A DNA stretch of 64,000 nucleotides from Gayadomonas joobiniege G7 (lineage in GTDB: Bacteria > Pseudomonadota > Gammaproteobacteria > Enterobacterales > Alteromonadaceae), in NCBI RefSeq assembly GCF_000300815.1, contig NZ_AMRX01000006.1, positions 682,001-746,000 of the forward strand, in the 5' to 3' direction. Made by a program: the position numbers and the translations under genes. This document shows, in pieces, positions 19,426 to 29,328 of the stretch. The notes below the pieces were generated by a model, which saw only the letters and a program-made list of their open reading frames with translations, had not been told where the DNA came from and did not search any database. Numbering within the stretch: the stretch's first letter is position 1; the number at the start of each line of letters is the position of its first letter.

Positions 19426-21189
19426 TTAATAAGTACGTACTTTAGGCGGAAATGCTTCACGCAGCTTAGGTTGCATATTCACCTCACGGCGGGCCATAGA
19501 CTCGCTTTCTGGCTGATAAATAGAGTGACACAACCAGTTTTCATCATCACGATCCGGGAAGTCAAAACGGCTGTGTGCGCCGCGGCTTTCAGTGCGATAG
19601 TTTGCAGCAACCGCGGTTGCAAACGCAGTTTCCATCAAGTTATCTAACTCTAAACATTCGATGCGCTGAGTGTTAAATTCTGAACTGCGGTCATCCAACT
19701 TAGCCACTTTAAGTCGTTCGCGAATTTCTTTAAGCTCGGCCAAACCTTGTGCCATTGAGTCGCCTTCACGGAAGACCGAAAAGTTAAGCTGCATGCAGTT
19801 TTGCAAATCCTTTTTGATTTGCACGGGATCTTCACCTTTATCCGTAGACTCCCAGCGATTAAAGCGGGTTAATGAAGCTTCGATATCTGAGTCAGATGCT
19901 TCGCTCGTACTATAATCATTTAACGCGTCACCAAGATATAAACCAGTTGCACGACCAAATACTACTAAGTCGAGCAAAGAGTTGCCACCTAAGCGGTTTG
20001 CACCATGTACAGACACACATGCAATTTCACCACAGGCATATAAACCATCAATTAAATAATCTTTACCGTTTGAATCAATACCAACAGCTTGGCCATTTAC
20101 ATTGGTCGGAATACCACCCATCATATAATGACAAGTTGGGATAACTGGAATTGGTTCTTTAACTGGATCAACATGAGCAAAGGTTCGTGACAATTCTAAA
20201 ATGCCTGGCAAACGGCTCTCTAATACGTCTTTACCTAAATGATCTAACTTAAGTTTGATATGCGTCCCCCAAGGACCTTCACATCCTCGACCTTCACGGA
20301 TTTCAGTCATCATAGAACGAGCTACAACGTCACGGCCGGCTAAATCTTTGGCATTTGGCGCATAACGCTCCATAAAACGTTCGCCGTCTTTGTTCAACAG
20401 GTAGCCGCCTTCACCGCGACATCCCTCAGTTACTAAGGTACCCGCACCTGCAATACCAGTTGGGTGGAATTGCCACATTTCCATATCTTGCACAGGTACA
20501 CCAGCACGTAGTGCCATACCCACACCGTCACCGGTATTAATATGTGCATTTGTGGTTGAAGCAAAAATACGCCCTGCACCACCAGTCGCTAACACGGTTG
20601 CTTTTGATTTAAAATAAACCACTTCACCTGTTTCGATGTCGATGGCAGTACAACCAACCACAGCACCTTGCTGGTTTTTTACTAAGTCCAGTGCATACCA
20701 CTCACTAAATACAGTGGTTTTATTTTTAACATTTTGCTGATATAACAAATGCAATAATGCGTGTCCAGTACGGTCAGCGGCTGCGGCGGTACGTGCTGCC
20801 TGCTCGCCACCAAAGTTTTTAGACTGACCACCAAAAGGTCGCTGATATACTTTGCCGTTTTCAAAACGTGAAAATGGTAAACCTAGGTTTTCTAGTTCCA
20901 GGATCGCTTCTGGTCCTGTTTTACACATGTATTCAATAGCGTCTTGGTCACCAATATAATCTGACCCTTTAACGGTATCATACATATGCCATTGCCAGTT
21001 ATCCTCGTGTGCGTTGCCCAACGCAACTGTGATCCCACCCTGCGCCGAAACTGTGTGAGAGCGAGTTGGGAATACTTTAGACAACAAAGCACAGGTTTTA
21101 CCTGATTGCGAAATTTGTAATGCAGCACGCATACCTGCACCACCGGCGCCTATCACGACGGCATCAAATTCTCTGACTGGAATATTCAC
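19426..21189 (-). CDS. sdhA: Succinate dehydrogenase flavoprotein subunit
   Basis: SdhA oxidises succinate to fumarate with covalent FAD. It has 587 residues. The dinucleotide-binding start is [16 protein letters not shown], the FAD-linked His is in [11 protein letters not shown], and substrate and proton-shuttle residues lie in [23 protein letters not shown] and [13 protein letters not shown]. It directly abuts sdhD, with no gap between the sdhD and sdhA coordinates. Confidence 0.98.
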   Translation of the reverse strand: MNIPVREFDAVVIGAGGAGMRAALQISQSGKTCALLSKVFPTRSHTVSAQGGITVALGNAHEDNWQWHMYDTVKGSDYIGDQDAIEYMCKTGPEAILELENLGLPFSRFENGKVYQRPFGGQSKNFGGEQAARTAAAADRTGHALLHLLYQQNVKNKTTVFSEWYALDLVKNQQGAVVGCTAIDIETGEVVYFKSKATVLATGGAGRIFASTTNAHINTGDGVGMALRAGVPVQDMEMWQFHPTGIAGAGTLVTEGCRGEGGYLLNKDGERFMERYAPNAKDLAGRDVVARSMMTEIREGRGCEGPWGTHIKLKLDHLGKDVLESRLPGILELSRTFAHVDPVKEPIPVIPTCHYMMGGIPTNVNGQAVGIDSNGKDYLIDGLYACGEIACVSVHGANRLGGNSLLDLVVFGRATGLYLGDALNDYSTSEASDSDIEASLTRFNRWESTDKGEDPVQIKKDLQNCMQLNFSVFREGDSMAQGLAELKEIRERLKVAKLDDRSSEFNTQRIECLELDNLMETAFATAVAANYRTESRGAHSRFDFPDRDDENWLCHSIYQPESESMARREVNMQPKLREAFPPKVRTY

Positions 21190-21537
21190 TTATACACCCC
21201 ACAAAACCACGGCGCCTGTTAACAGGTAGGCGATCGCGATAATATTTAGAAAAAACTGTAAAAAAAGACGGGTACCCGCTGGTTTGACATAATCGGTTAG
21301 TACTTGCCACAAGCCAATCCAAGCATGCGCAGTTAAACTAATTAGCGCGATCAAAGTAAATACTTTAACCCAAACGGCTGAAAATAAGTCGCTCCAAATG
21401 GCATAAGTTAATTCGGGCGTTGTTGCCAAAAAGACAATCATAAAAATTGCGTACGCCAGCATTACAATGGCACTGGCTCGCACTAAAATAAAATCATGGG
21501 GTCCGCTGCGCCCCACAGTTGCGGCATTTTTTACCAT
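21190..21537 (-). CDS. sdhD: Succinate dehydrogenase membrane anchor subunit D
   Basis: This is one of the two heme-b and quinone binding anchors. I start at ATG 21537, preceded by GGAG 7 nt upstream; the TTG two codons earlier is less likely. This gives 115 residues, the E. coli length. It reads MVKNAATVGRSGPHDFILVRA, has three hydrophobic helices, the heme-ligand region SLTAHAWIGLWQVLTDYVKP, and ends VVLWGV. It overlaps the sdhC stop (ATGGTAA). Confidence 0.96.
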   Translation of the reverse strand: MVKNAATVGRSGPHDFILVRASAIVMLAYAIFMIVFLATTPELTYAIWSDLFSAVWVKVFTLIALISLTAHAWIGLWQVLTDYVKPAGTRLFLQFFLNIIAIAYLLTGAVVLWGV

Positions 21538-21917
21538 ACCCAAACTCCTGCAATAACTGACAAGACAACGGCCAATACAACCACAATTTTTGCGCTTAAA
21601 TTGCCCGACTCAAGATTTTCCCAATGGCCTAAATCCATAACTAGGTGACGTAAGCCGGCTAACACATGGTAACCCAGTGCAGTCAGCGTACCCCAATAGA
21701 TGAATTTGCCCCAAATACTTTGGGACCATTGGTGAACTTGCTCAAAGCCAGTTTGAGATGAAAGGGACGCGGCTAATACCCACATTAAAATGCCCATGGC
21801 AATAAACATGGCAACGCCGGTAACACGATGCAGAATAGATGCAATAGCACTTGCCGGGAATTTGACTGTGGTCAAATCCAGGTTTACAGGTCTTTGCTTT
21901 TTCACGAGTTTACCCAC
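21531..21917 (-). CDS. sdhC: Succinate dehydrogenase cytochrome b556 subunit C
   Basis: This anchor subunit of complex II has 128 residues. VKKQRPVNLDLTTVKFPASAIASILHR is the family start, with the quinone-site SILHR; LTALGYHVLAGLRHLVMD carries the heme His. The start is GTG 21917, giving four residues before VKKQRP as in E. coli; GTG 21905 is the alternative. It is the first gene of sdhCDAB, divergent from gltA. Confidence 0.96.
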   Translation of the reverse strand: MGKLVKKQRPVNLDLTTVKFPASAIASILHRVTGVAMFIAMGILMWVLAASLSSQTGFEQVHQWSQSIWGKFIYWGTLTALGYHVLAGLRHLVMDLGHWENLESGNLSAKIVVVLAVVLSVIAGVWVW

Positions 21918-22495
21918 TTTTTTTGATTGCTTGATATTAAACCCATTACGGATTTTAAAAATCGATTTAGTTTACAAGCTGAGTTTTGTTTTTTTGTTAC
22001 GGAGACTAACAATTATTAATCACCCTCTGAATGTTAAGCTAAGCTGGCAAAAGTAACAACCAACTTACGAAAAAACAGCCAGATAAATACAGCTCCGATG
22101 GGTCTTAATTTATAGCTTAATTTTGAGCAAAAAGTTTATTTTTTTAATGAATTAAACGCATTTTTGAAATGAATATATTTAACATTGGGCATAAATATTA
22201 TTTAAGTTAGTATAACAGCTGTTTTTATCGCACAAACTAACGTAAAGTATTTTAACGATGAAGCTCAGACTTATTAAGTTTTATACAACTGATTTCATTC
22301 GGCGAAAAGACTGTTACAATGTTTGGTCTTGGGACTTGATTAAAATTTTGTTTTTTACAAACTTGAAATCTAAGCGACTAAACTTTGCAAGATACAACTG
22401 GTATTATTACCGAAAGCAAATTGACAAACTATGTCAGTTTCACGTATTAATAATAACTCAACCTGTCACACGACTTGCTCGAAAGGAGAAACTCT
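21918..22495. promoter_or_regulatory. Divergent sdhC-gltA intergenic region
   Basis: About 580 nt of AT-rich DNA separates sdhC and gltA, the same divergent arrangement as in enterics. A TACAAT hexamer at about 22313 is a candidate gltA -10, but no convincing -35 or named operator is visible. An 81-codon frame inside (22258-22503) runs into gltA, lacks a ribosome site and has unusual composition, so I do not call it a gene. Confidence 0.4.
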
Positions 22496-23779
22496 ATGGC
22501 TGATAAGAAAGCCATCCTCAATGTAGACGGACAGCAGATTGAATTACCCGTCCTCAAAGGCACAATGGGCCAGGATGTCATTGACGTCCGAACACTCGGT
22601 AAACATGGTTATTTTACTTTTGATCCGGGTTTTCTGGCAACAGGCTCCTGTGAGTCTGCAATCACCTTTATTGATGGTGCAAATGGTGTTTTATTACACC
22701 GAGGCTATCCAATCGACGAACTTGCTACAAAAGCAGATTATTTGGAAGTTTGTTACCTACTGATTCACGGCAATGCGCCGACTGAAGCTCAGTACAAAGA
22801 CTTTGTTAAAACCATTAAACGACATACCTTAGTACATGAAGGTATTGAGTTTTTCTTCCGCGGCTTCCGTCGTGATGCACATCCAATGGCGATGTTATGT
22901 GGCACTGTCGGTGCTATGTCATCTTTCTACCACAGAGACTTAGACATCACAGATCCTGAGCAACGGGTGAGATGTGCGACACGTTTAGTAGCCAAATTAC
23001 CAACCATTGCTGCCATGTGTTACAAATACAGCATTGGACAAAAGTTTGTCGGCCCTAAAAATGACTTAAGCTACTCTGAAAACTTCTTAAACATGATGTT
23101 CTCAGTGCCAGCAGAAGAGTACAAATTAGAGCCAGCCGTGGTTCGTGCAATGGACAGAATCTTTACATTACACGCTGACCACGAGCAAAATGCTTCAACT
23201 TCTACCGTACGTTTAGCAGGTTCATCTGGTGCCAACCCTTATGCCTGTATCTCAGCGGGTATCGCGTCATTGTGGGGCCCTGCACACGGTGGTGCAAACG
23301 AAGCCTGCTTAAACATGTTAGAAGAAATTGGCTCTGTTGACCGCATCGACGAATACGTTGCACGTGCAAAAGACAAATCAGACCCGTTCCGTTTAATGGG
23401 CTTTGGTCACCGAGTTTATAAAAACTTCGATCCTCGCGCTAAAGTAATGCGCGAAACATGCCACGAAGTATTAGACGCGTTAGGTATTAATGATCCTTTA
23501 TTAGACGTAGCAATGCGTTTAGAACAGATTGCATTAGAAGACGAGTACTTCATTAGCAAAAAGCTCTATCCAAACGTTGACTTCTACTCAGGTATTATTT
23601 TAAAAGCTATCGGTATCCCAACGAATATGTTTACCGTTATCTTTGCGATGTCACGTACCATTGGTTGGATTGCACACTGGCACGAAATGCTTAGTCAGCC
23701 GGGTGCTAAAATTGGTCGTCCACGCCAAATGTACACGGGTGAGTTACCACGAGCATTTACGCCAATCGCTAAAGACTGA
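22496..23779 (+). CDS. gltA: Citrate synthase (type II)
   Basis: This enzyme condenses oxaloacetate and acetyl-CoA. The start ATG at 22496 is preceded by AAAGGAG 7 nt upstream, giving 427 residues, the E. coli length. Motifs are [40 protein letters not shown] and [13 protein letters not shown] with active His, and [16 protein letters not shown]. It is the NADH-sensitive hexameric class by length and sequence. A strong terminator follows. Confidence 0.98.
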   Translation: MADKKAILNVDGQQIELPVLKGTMGQDVIDVRTLGKHGYFTFDPGFLATGSCESAITFIDGANGVLLHRGYPIDELATKADYLEVCYLLIHGNAPTEAQYKDFVKTIKRHTLVHEGIEFFFRGFRRDAHPMAMLCGTVGAMSSFYHRDLDITDPEQRVRCATRLVAKLPTIAAMCYKYSIGQKFVGPKNDLSYSENFLNMMFSVPAEEYKLEPAVVRAMDRIFTLHADHEQNASTSTVRLAGSSGANPYACISAGIASLWGPAHGGANEACLNMLEEIGSVDRIDEYVARAKDKSDPFRLMGFGHRVYKNFDPRAKVMRETCHEVLDALGINDPLLDVAMRLEQIALEDEYFISKKLYPNVDFYSGIILKAIGIPTNMFTVIFAMSRTIGWIAHWHEMLSQPGAKIGRPRQMYTGELPRAFTPIAKD

Positions 23780-23804
23780 TATAATTAATTATTCAGTTCG
23801 ATAT

Positions 23805-23830
23805 AAAAACCCGCTTCTGGCGGGTTTTTT
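23805..23830 (+). terminator. Rho-independent terminator after gltA
   Basis: AAAAACCCGC, loop TTCTG and GCGGGTTTTTT form a GC stem with A/T extension and a run of six T. It starts 26 nt after the gltA stop. Confidence 0.9.
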
Positions 23831-23847
23831 AGTTTAAGGGATAAAAA

Positions 23848-25197
23848 TTGTTAAGTGGTCGTTATATAAAAGAAATTTTTAAACTTGCTTGGCCAATTTG
23901 GATCACTCAGGCGATTCAAACCTTAATGGTGACCATAGACTTGTTAATGTCGGCACAGGTAAGCGAAAATGATATGGCAGCAGTTGGTACTGCTCTTTCA
24001 ATTTGGCATTTAGTGTACTTTTTTAGCCTAGGTGTGATCATGGTATTATCCCCCATTTTATCGCGCCACTATGGCCGCTCCGACTATCCTGCACTCGCAA
24101 AAGATCTTATGCAAGGCGTTTGGCTCGCCCTGTTCATCTGCTTAATCTCGACTGCAGCTTTATTATTTTCAACAGGCTTCTTGGAATATTTAGGACTAGA
24201 TGCCCCACTGGTCCGCATAGGTTCTGAATATCTTCAGTATTTAGCTTATGGCATCCCTTTTATCTGTTTGATGGCAGTTCTGCGCTTTTTAAACGAAGCC
24301 GTTGGCCAAACTAAACCTTTAATGATTATTAGCTCGACCGGAATGGCCATTAATGTTGCGTTAAACTATTTGTTTATTTACGGAAGCCCTATTACCCCAG
24401 CATTAGGCGGCGCAGGCTGTGGTGTGGCCACAAGCTTAGTTAATTTATACATCTTAATTGCTATGTGGTTTTATTCAAATAGAGCCGCATATACCAAACC
24501 GATAATCGATCAGCTAAGCTTTGCCTGGCCAAATTTCAGCACTTTGCTACACCAACTAAAACTTGGTTTGCCGATAGGTTTAACAATATTAATGGAAATT
24601 GCTTTGTTTGCAGCTGTGGCACTGGCGATTGCAACCTATGGTACAGCCGCTGCGGCTGCGCACCAAATTGCCTTAAATGTTACCACCAACTTTTACATGA
24701 TCCCTTTAAGTATTGGCATGGCAACAACGGTTTTAGTGGGCCAGCGAATCGGCCAACAGAAATTTAAAGAAGCAAAAAAAGTAAGTCAATCTGCCATTAC
24801 TATGTCGTTGATATTTGCTGCATTTTCTTGTACTACCATTTACTTTACACGACCTTATTTTATTCCATTGTTTACTGACCAAGCCGAAATCATTGTACTC
24901 GCCGGCACCCTGTTAATGTGGGCCGCTGTGTTTCAGTTTCCTGATGCCCTACAAACTGTCTTTGCAAGCGCCTTGCGAGCCTATGCTGACACTCGTTTTC
25001 CTATGTTAATGGTACTCATTGCTTATTGGTGTGTTGGTTTTCCGTTTGGTTATTTTGTCGCCCAAAACGGCATTGGTGATTATCAACCCGGTGTTGCGGC
25101 ATATTGGCAGGGCCTATTGATCAGTTTGTCTGCAGCTGCCATACTCTTGTACATACGTTTACGAATATTTTATAAAAAATCCAGTGATTTATTATAA
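23848..25197 (+). CDS. MATE family multidrug efflux protein
   Basis: This is a cation-coupled multidrug exporter of the inner membrane. It has 449 residues with about twelve hydrophobic helices in two MatE halves. The N-half has FKLAWPIWITQAIQTLMVTIDLLM and the C-half KLGLPIGLTILMEIALFAAVALA, both in the family pattern. The start is TTG 23848 with AAGGG 7 nt upstream. It overlaps the following DUF3080 gene by 14 nt. The substrate is unknown. Confidence 0.9.
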   Translation: MLSGRYIKEIFKLAWPIWITQAIQTLMVTIDLLMSAQVSENDMAAVGTALSIWHLVYFFSLGVIMVLSPILSRHYGRSDYPALAKDLMQGVWLALFICLISTAALLFSTGFLEYLGLDAPLVRIGSEYLQYLAYGIPFICLMAVLRFLNEAVGQTKPLMIISSTGMAINVALNYLFIYGSPITPALGGAGCGVATSLVNLYILIAMWFYSNRAAYTKPIIDQLSFAWPNFSTLLHQLKLGLPIGLTILMEIALFAAVALAIATYGTAAAAAHQIALNVTTNFYMIPLSIGMATTVLVGQRIGQQKFKEAKKVSQSAITMSLIFAAFSCTTIYFTRPYFIPLFTDQAEIIVLAGTLLMWAAVFQFPDALQTVFASALRAYADTRFPMLMVLIAYWCVGFPFGYFVAQNGIGDYQPGVAAYWQGLLISLSAAAILLYIRLRIFYKKSSDLL

Positions 25198-26218
25198 AAG
25201 TCTAGCTATCACAGCGGCAGTTATTTGTGTTTTAAGCGGATGTTTTGACAGTCAACTAACCCGCGAGTGGAACAAATATCCAGAGCGAATACAAACCTTA
25301 GCCGAAACTTGGTTAGGTGAGGTGAGCTTAGTAAGCCAAAATAATACAGCTAGCTTTAATTTTTCGGACTACCCAACGCCGCCTTCCGCTGAACTCTCGC
25401 TAATAAGCGCCCTTTCTATTCAAGCTTGCGACTTACAGAGCTTTATCGGTGAACGCAATAGTTCTTTGGGTCGCGTTCAAGATGTACAAAGTCGATTTAT
25501 TTATGAATTAAAGCTGTTAAAAACCCTAAAAACTTGCGATATCTCCTCCATTACCAACCTCAAAACCCAACAAAAAGTTAAAGAATTAAAAGCTCACAAA
25601 GAAAAATATTGGCCAGCTCAGGTAAAATATTTTTTAACGCATGCCAAAATTCATAAAAACTGGTTGAGATTTCAACAAAAACTGCTTGAAAACCGCAGTG
25701 ACAGTATGCAAAACCATATCGTTTATTTAAACGAGTTGGCCAAAATCAGCCAAAAAATGGTCGAAGATATCACCGAACAAGACATTAGCCAGTTTATGAG
25801 GGCCGCTCAAAAAATTGAAAATGACCATTATTTAGCCAGAATGTTTTACACAATATACGCAACACATCTAAAAATTGGTCAGGTTGAAGGTATGATAAAT
25901 AAACTTAATATTAACAATATATGTCTAACATCCACACCAAAACCTGAAGTGGATTATTTAAAAAATGTGCTCACAAAATATTACGCAGCAATATTGCAAC
26001 CGCATTTAGCTAATATCCAGCGGCAAGCCGATCAAATATTGCCGTTATTGCAAACAATTTATAGCAACTTTGAATCTGATAACGAGTTTTATCGCTTATT
26101 TTTAAGCAATCAAGAACAAAGCTACTATCACAACTATAAAAAACAAATTAAATCGCACGCGTTAAGCTGGCAAAAATTACTAAAAAGCTGCTCTATCGGT
26201 GTTAATTCAACCAGATAG
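25184..26218 (+). CDS. DUF3080 family lipoprotein
   Basis: The protein has 344 residues, starting at GTG 25184 inside the MATE gene. A lipoprotein signal ends at VLSGC (Cys 19). The family segment is LSLISALSIQACDLQSF, then IGERNSSLGRVQ. The rest is helical with many Lys and Gln. DUF3080 proteins are common in Vibrio, Shewanella and Alteromonadales and have no known function. The overlap with the MATE gene suggests co-translation. Confidence 0.75.
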   Translation: MIYYKSLAITAAVICVLSGCFDSQLTREWNKYPERIQTLAETWLGEVSLVSQNNTASFNFSDYPTPPSAELSLISALSIQACDLQSFIGERNSSLGRVQDVQSRFIYELKLLKTLKTCDISSITNLKTQQKVKELKAHKEKYWPAQVKYFLTHAKIHKNWLRFQQKLLENRSDSMQNHIVYLNELAKISQKMVEDITEQDISQFMRAAQKIENDHYLARMFYTIYATHLKIGQVEGMINKLNINNICLTSTPKPEVDYLKNVLTKYYAAILQPHLANIQRQADQILPLLQTIYSNFESDNEFYRLFLSNQEQSYYHNYKKQIKSHALSWQKLLKSCSIGVNSTR

Positions 26219-26394
26219 ATTAAAAATAAAGCAAACAAATTATTTTTTATAAAAAAGGGTTGCCAAGCTTAACATCAGACAGTATTATTCGCCCCGCTTT
26301 CAACGAAGAGTTTAAAGCAAGTTAACATCTATTGTACGACTTTAGCTCATTTGAGTGAGTTTGTATCTAAGCATAGCTTCGTTAACACAAATGT
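26219..26394 (+). repeat. tRNA leader region with a partial tRNA 5'-half copy
   Basis: At 26333-26350 the sequence matches the first part of the tRNA-Val region at 26393-26410 (TGTACGAC, then TAGCTCA) with three differences, offset by 60 nt. No anticodon or T-arm follows the upstream copy. It may be a decayed second tRNA gene or chance. Confidence 0.3.
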
Positions 26395-26471
26395 ACGACC
26401 GTAGCTCAGCTGGTTAGAGCACTACCTTGACATGGTAGGGGTCGGTGGTTCGAGTCCACTCGGTCGTACCA
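26395..26471 (+). tRNA. tRNA-Val (anticodon GAC)
   Basis: The 77-nt cloverleaf has acceptor ACGACCG paired with CGGTCGT, discriminator A and encoded CCA. The D-arm is GCTCAGCTGGTTAGAGC, the anticodon stem CTACC/GGTAG with loop TTGACAT (anticodon GAC, reading GTC and GTT), and the T-arm contains GGTTCGAGTCC. It closely resembles gammaproteobacterial valV/valW-type genes. Confidence 0.97.
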
Positions 26472-26541
26472 ACTTATTTATCCTCAAAATAAGTTTAAAT
26501 CAAACTCCCTCACCTTTTTGTTAATTTATTAATATTAATAA

Positions 26542-27264
26542 TCATTTAATTGTATAAACAACATATACTTTTGCTGTTACTCTCATTTCCCCAATTTCAA
26601 AAACTGGTGATGGTGGTGGTACTCTTCGACGTTGCTCGGCAGCAGCATACGACTGACCATAAATATTTTGGTCTGGCCTTAAGGTGTAAGAATTATCATC
26701 ACGTGTGTCAAATTCTGATATTGAGTGTACATCTTTAATCGTTTTATTTTGAAGTTCGGCCAGCGTTTCTGCTTTGCTTCTTGCATCTTTCAATGCAAGC
26801 TTTAGCGCTTTTTTCTTAAGTTCTCGCTCGTTTAGAACTTCAACCACAGATGATACTTTTGAGGTGATGCCTGCCTTTACTAAAAGATCATTGAGTTGAG
26901 GGTATTTTTTCAAATTTTTTAGCCTGATGTCTACATTCCGGCTTACCTTTGTACCTGTATCTATTTTTTTCCCATCTTGATATTCAAACGCTGGATTTAT
27001 TTGCAACGGAGTTGCAGTTATATCTCCGCTCTCAACATTTATTTCTTTTAATGCTTCAAATAGTTTCAATGATCTTTGATCTACGTCTGCCTTTGCTATT
27101 TCTGCATCATGATTAACCGATGCTAAAAAAATCGAGGTTTTTATTTGGTCAGGATAAATACTAAACTCAGAACTGCCTTCAACATAAATGTGAGCTTCAT
27201 TCGGGATAACCGACGCGAGCGCCGAAGATGCTATGAGGGATAATGCCAACAAAATTATTTTCAT
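26542..27264 (-). CDS. SIMPL domain (DUF541) secreted protein
   Basis: The protein has 240 residues from ATG 27264, chosen because AAAGGA lies 7 nt upstream and a clean signal peptide (MKIILLALSLIASSALA) follows. The longer frame to 27303 adds 13 residues with no signal. The mature part has the SIMPL pattern IYVEGSSEFSIYPDQIKTSIFL near the start, KALKLALKDARSKAETLAE in the middle and MRVTAKVYVVYTIK at the end. It is probably periplasmic. Members such as E. coli YggE relate to stress but have no proven activity. Confidence 0.85.
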   Translation of the reverse strand: MKIILLALSLIASSALASVIPNEAHIYVEGSSEFSIYPDQIKTSIFLASVNHDAEIAKADVDQRSLKLFEALKEINVESGDITATPLQINPAFEYQDGKKIDTGTKVSRNVDIRLKNLKKYPQLNDLLVKAGITSKVSSVVEVLNERELKKKALKLALKDARSKAETLAELQNKTIKDVHSISEFDTRDDNSYTLRPDQNIYGQSYAAAEQRRRVPPPSPVFEIGEMRVTAKVYVVYTIK

Positions 27265-27634
27265 AAATAGTCCTTTAATCCAAGCTTTGATTAACTTAGT
27301 CATGCCGTTAATTAGATCATGCTGTTTTGCTTATAATTTAAGTCATTATATAAGCTGCTTGCAATTTTCTTTTTTGCAGTACGGTACGACTTTACAACTG
27401 TCATTGCTACAGCGACCCACTCTAATTAGCTATATACAACTAGGGTACATGATACCTTAGCCAATCTTTAAGTATGGTCGCCAATAAGTTGTAGCCGCTG
27501 ATTAACAAGACTAGCAATGCATTTGGCACTTAATCAAAACGCCAAATGCATTGCTAAAAATTACTTTGAGTAAATTAAGCTCACAAAATTTTAGCGTCAG
27601 GATTCATTAGCCCTCTGTTCGAGTCCTAAATTGG
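27265..27634. repeat. Intergenic region with a 16-bp perfect inverted repeat
   Basis: TAGCAATGCATTTGGC (27512-27527) and its exact complement (27541-27556) flank a 13-nt loop. No U-tract follows on either strand. It is downstream of the broken DUF6880 gene and could be its transcription end or the tips of a lost small mobile element. Nothing else is recognisable in this 370-nt stretch. Confidence 0.55.
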
Positions 27635-29034
27635 CTAACTATTCACTTTTGACCAGAAAGCACTTTTGCGCTTGTGCTGTGTTTTTAACCTCTCAAAATA
27701 TTCACTATGTGAGATATGATTTTGATAGTCAGTAATTTTAGCTTGCAACAAAGTTAACTTTTTAAGATAGGCTGCAGCATAGTGGTACGCTTTAGAGCGA
27801 GCCGCCGCTAAAATATCATCAATTAGTGATCGATAACATAAGCTAGCCGCCAGCGGCTGGCTTTGCTTAACAAAATATTGCGCCCATTCCGGCGAAACAA
27901 AATAACCAACACTCTCCAATTGCTTGGCATTGTTAATCACTTGGCTAGCGGCAACTTCGGACGCTTGTAACTCAATTAACGTGTCGATTCTAATACTAAA
28001 GTGCTCAATTTTTTCAGCTTTATCAATGGCTTGATACCTAAGCGTTTGACTCTCCTCTGCACTACTAATTTCAAGTAAAGCATTTAAATTATAAATATCA
28101 GGCTGCTGTTGATATTGCTGACGGCGTAACTCAAGTTGAGCGCCCAAATCACCTGATGCTTGGTAACATTCGTCCAATAATCTGTTCAGATTCCACTCAA
28201 AGCGTTTTGGCCAACTGCCTTGCAACCAAGTAAGTGCGCGCTGCGCATGGCCTAAATTTAATAAAACTTTAGCTAGATCTAATTTTTGCAGTTCGTTTGG
28301 CTCAGGGCTACCCAATAAAGTGCCCTTTTCAATATACTCAGGTTTGTTTAATGCTTGGCCAACGCCGGCCAAGCCAATTTGCGCGTGCAAGGCTGTAAGA
28401 CCATATCTGTCATTTTCTGATGAATTTCCTAATGCATCATGTGCTGTATTTTCAAAATGTGCCGCAAGTGTTTCTAGCTCGTCAGCGGTGAGTAATATTG
28501 CGCTTTTTTCCAGTAGAGTATCCCATATTGCGTAGTCATTATTGTTAAAGCGCGTAAGAACTTCATCAGGCCAGTTTACCACTTTTGTTGATTTTTTTGA
28601 GGTTTGCTGTGCTAGTCGCAACTGTTTTGCAGCTGTTAACCACACCTCGACATTGCTTTGATATATATCACCAAGGAAACCACTTGAGTCATCGGCCCGT
28701 TGATACACATCTTCATGGCTTTGCATAAACCTATCTATAAATTAAACACAGCTTTATGCTCGGTATTTTTTGCCACAAGCTCAGCAATCGACTGGGCAAT
28801 ATCTTGCAATTCACTACAAAAAGGCCGCATAGCCCGGTAGTCAATAAAGCGGGTGCCCCTTTTGATGCTCTGTATTCGTTTTTTTAATAACTTTATTTGC
28901 TCATCCGCAGATTCTTTACTGGCTAAAAGCTCAATTTTTGCCTGTAGCTCAGGGGTTTCTTTATGCAAGTGCACAACAAAATTGATCAGCTCATTTTTGT
29001 CTAGTCGTGCGAGTTTTTCTGCAAGGTTCTTCAT
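27635..29034 (-). pseudogene. DUF6880 family protein, split by a frameshift
   Basis: Two minus-strand frames, 28735-29034 (99 codons) and 27635-28726 (363 codons), read as consecutive parts of one DUF6880 protein. The first ends with KRIQSIKRGTRFIDYRAM and a following helix. The second begins with VYQRADDSSGFLGDIY, the DDSSG segment that normally follows about 25 residues later in the same chain. Joining them needs one missing base: HKAVFNL, then IDRFMQSHEDVY from the next frame. No classical slippery heptamer is present. DUF6880 has no known function. A sequencing error is the main alternative to true inactivation. Confidence 0.7.
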
Positions 29035-29328
29035 ACGTCAAGCTGGGCCTAATTCACTTTTTTAAATTTATGATCAGGATATCATGTTAACCGAGTGAAA
29101 ACGCGTAGGATCTGCTGATGTGCTTAAAAGCATTTAATAAAATTAACTCATATTGGATATTGTTTGCACCAAGCTATGATATTGACTGGCAAGCTCGCGG
29201 CCAGTCTATTGAATTTTTTAATTAAAGGGATGATTTTTGAACAGACACAGCAAACTTTCTTCAACGAAAGGGCATGGTCTTTATTGGTTTTATCACCTTA
29301 AAATTTCAGCCCTTTAATACTAGCTTAT
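29035..29328. other. Intergenic region with a plus-strand hairpin and T-run
   Basis: GACTGGC (29184-29190) and GCCAGTC (29200-29206) form a 7-bp stem with a T-rich stretch beginning 7 nt later (29214). No plus-strand gene precedes it. Otherwise nothing recognisable was seen in these 294 nt. Confidence 0.3.

Noticed and set aside
19650-21143. Several 60-90 codon frames within sdhA
   Set aside because: They are out-of-frame shadows of a highly conserved gene.
22258-22503. 81-codon open frame upstream of gltA
   Set aside because: It has no ribosome site, overlaps the gltA start and has AT-driven composition; it is better seen as promoter DNA.
27600-27640. tRNA-like GTTCGAGTCC downstream of DUF6880
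   Set aside because: Only 10 nt match the T-arm and no stem pairs around it, so an att site or tRNA relic is not supported.
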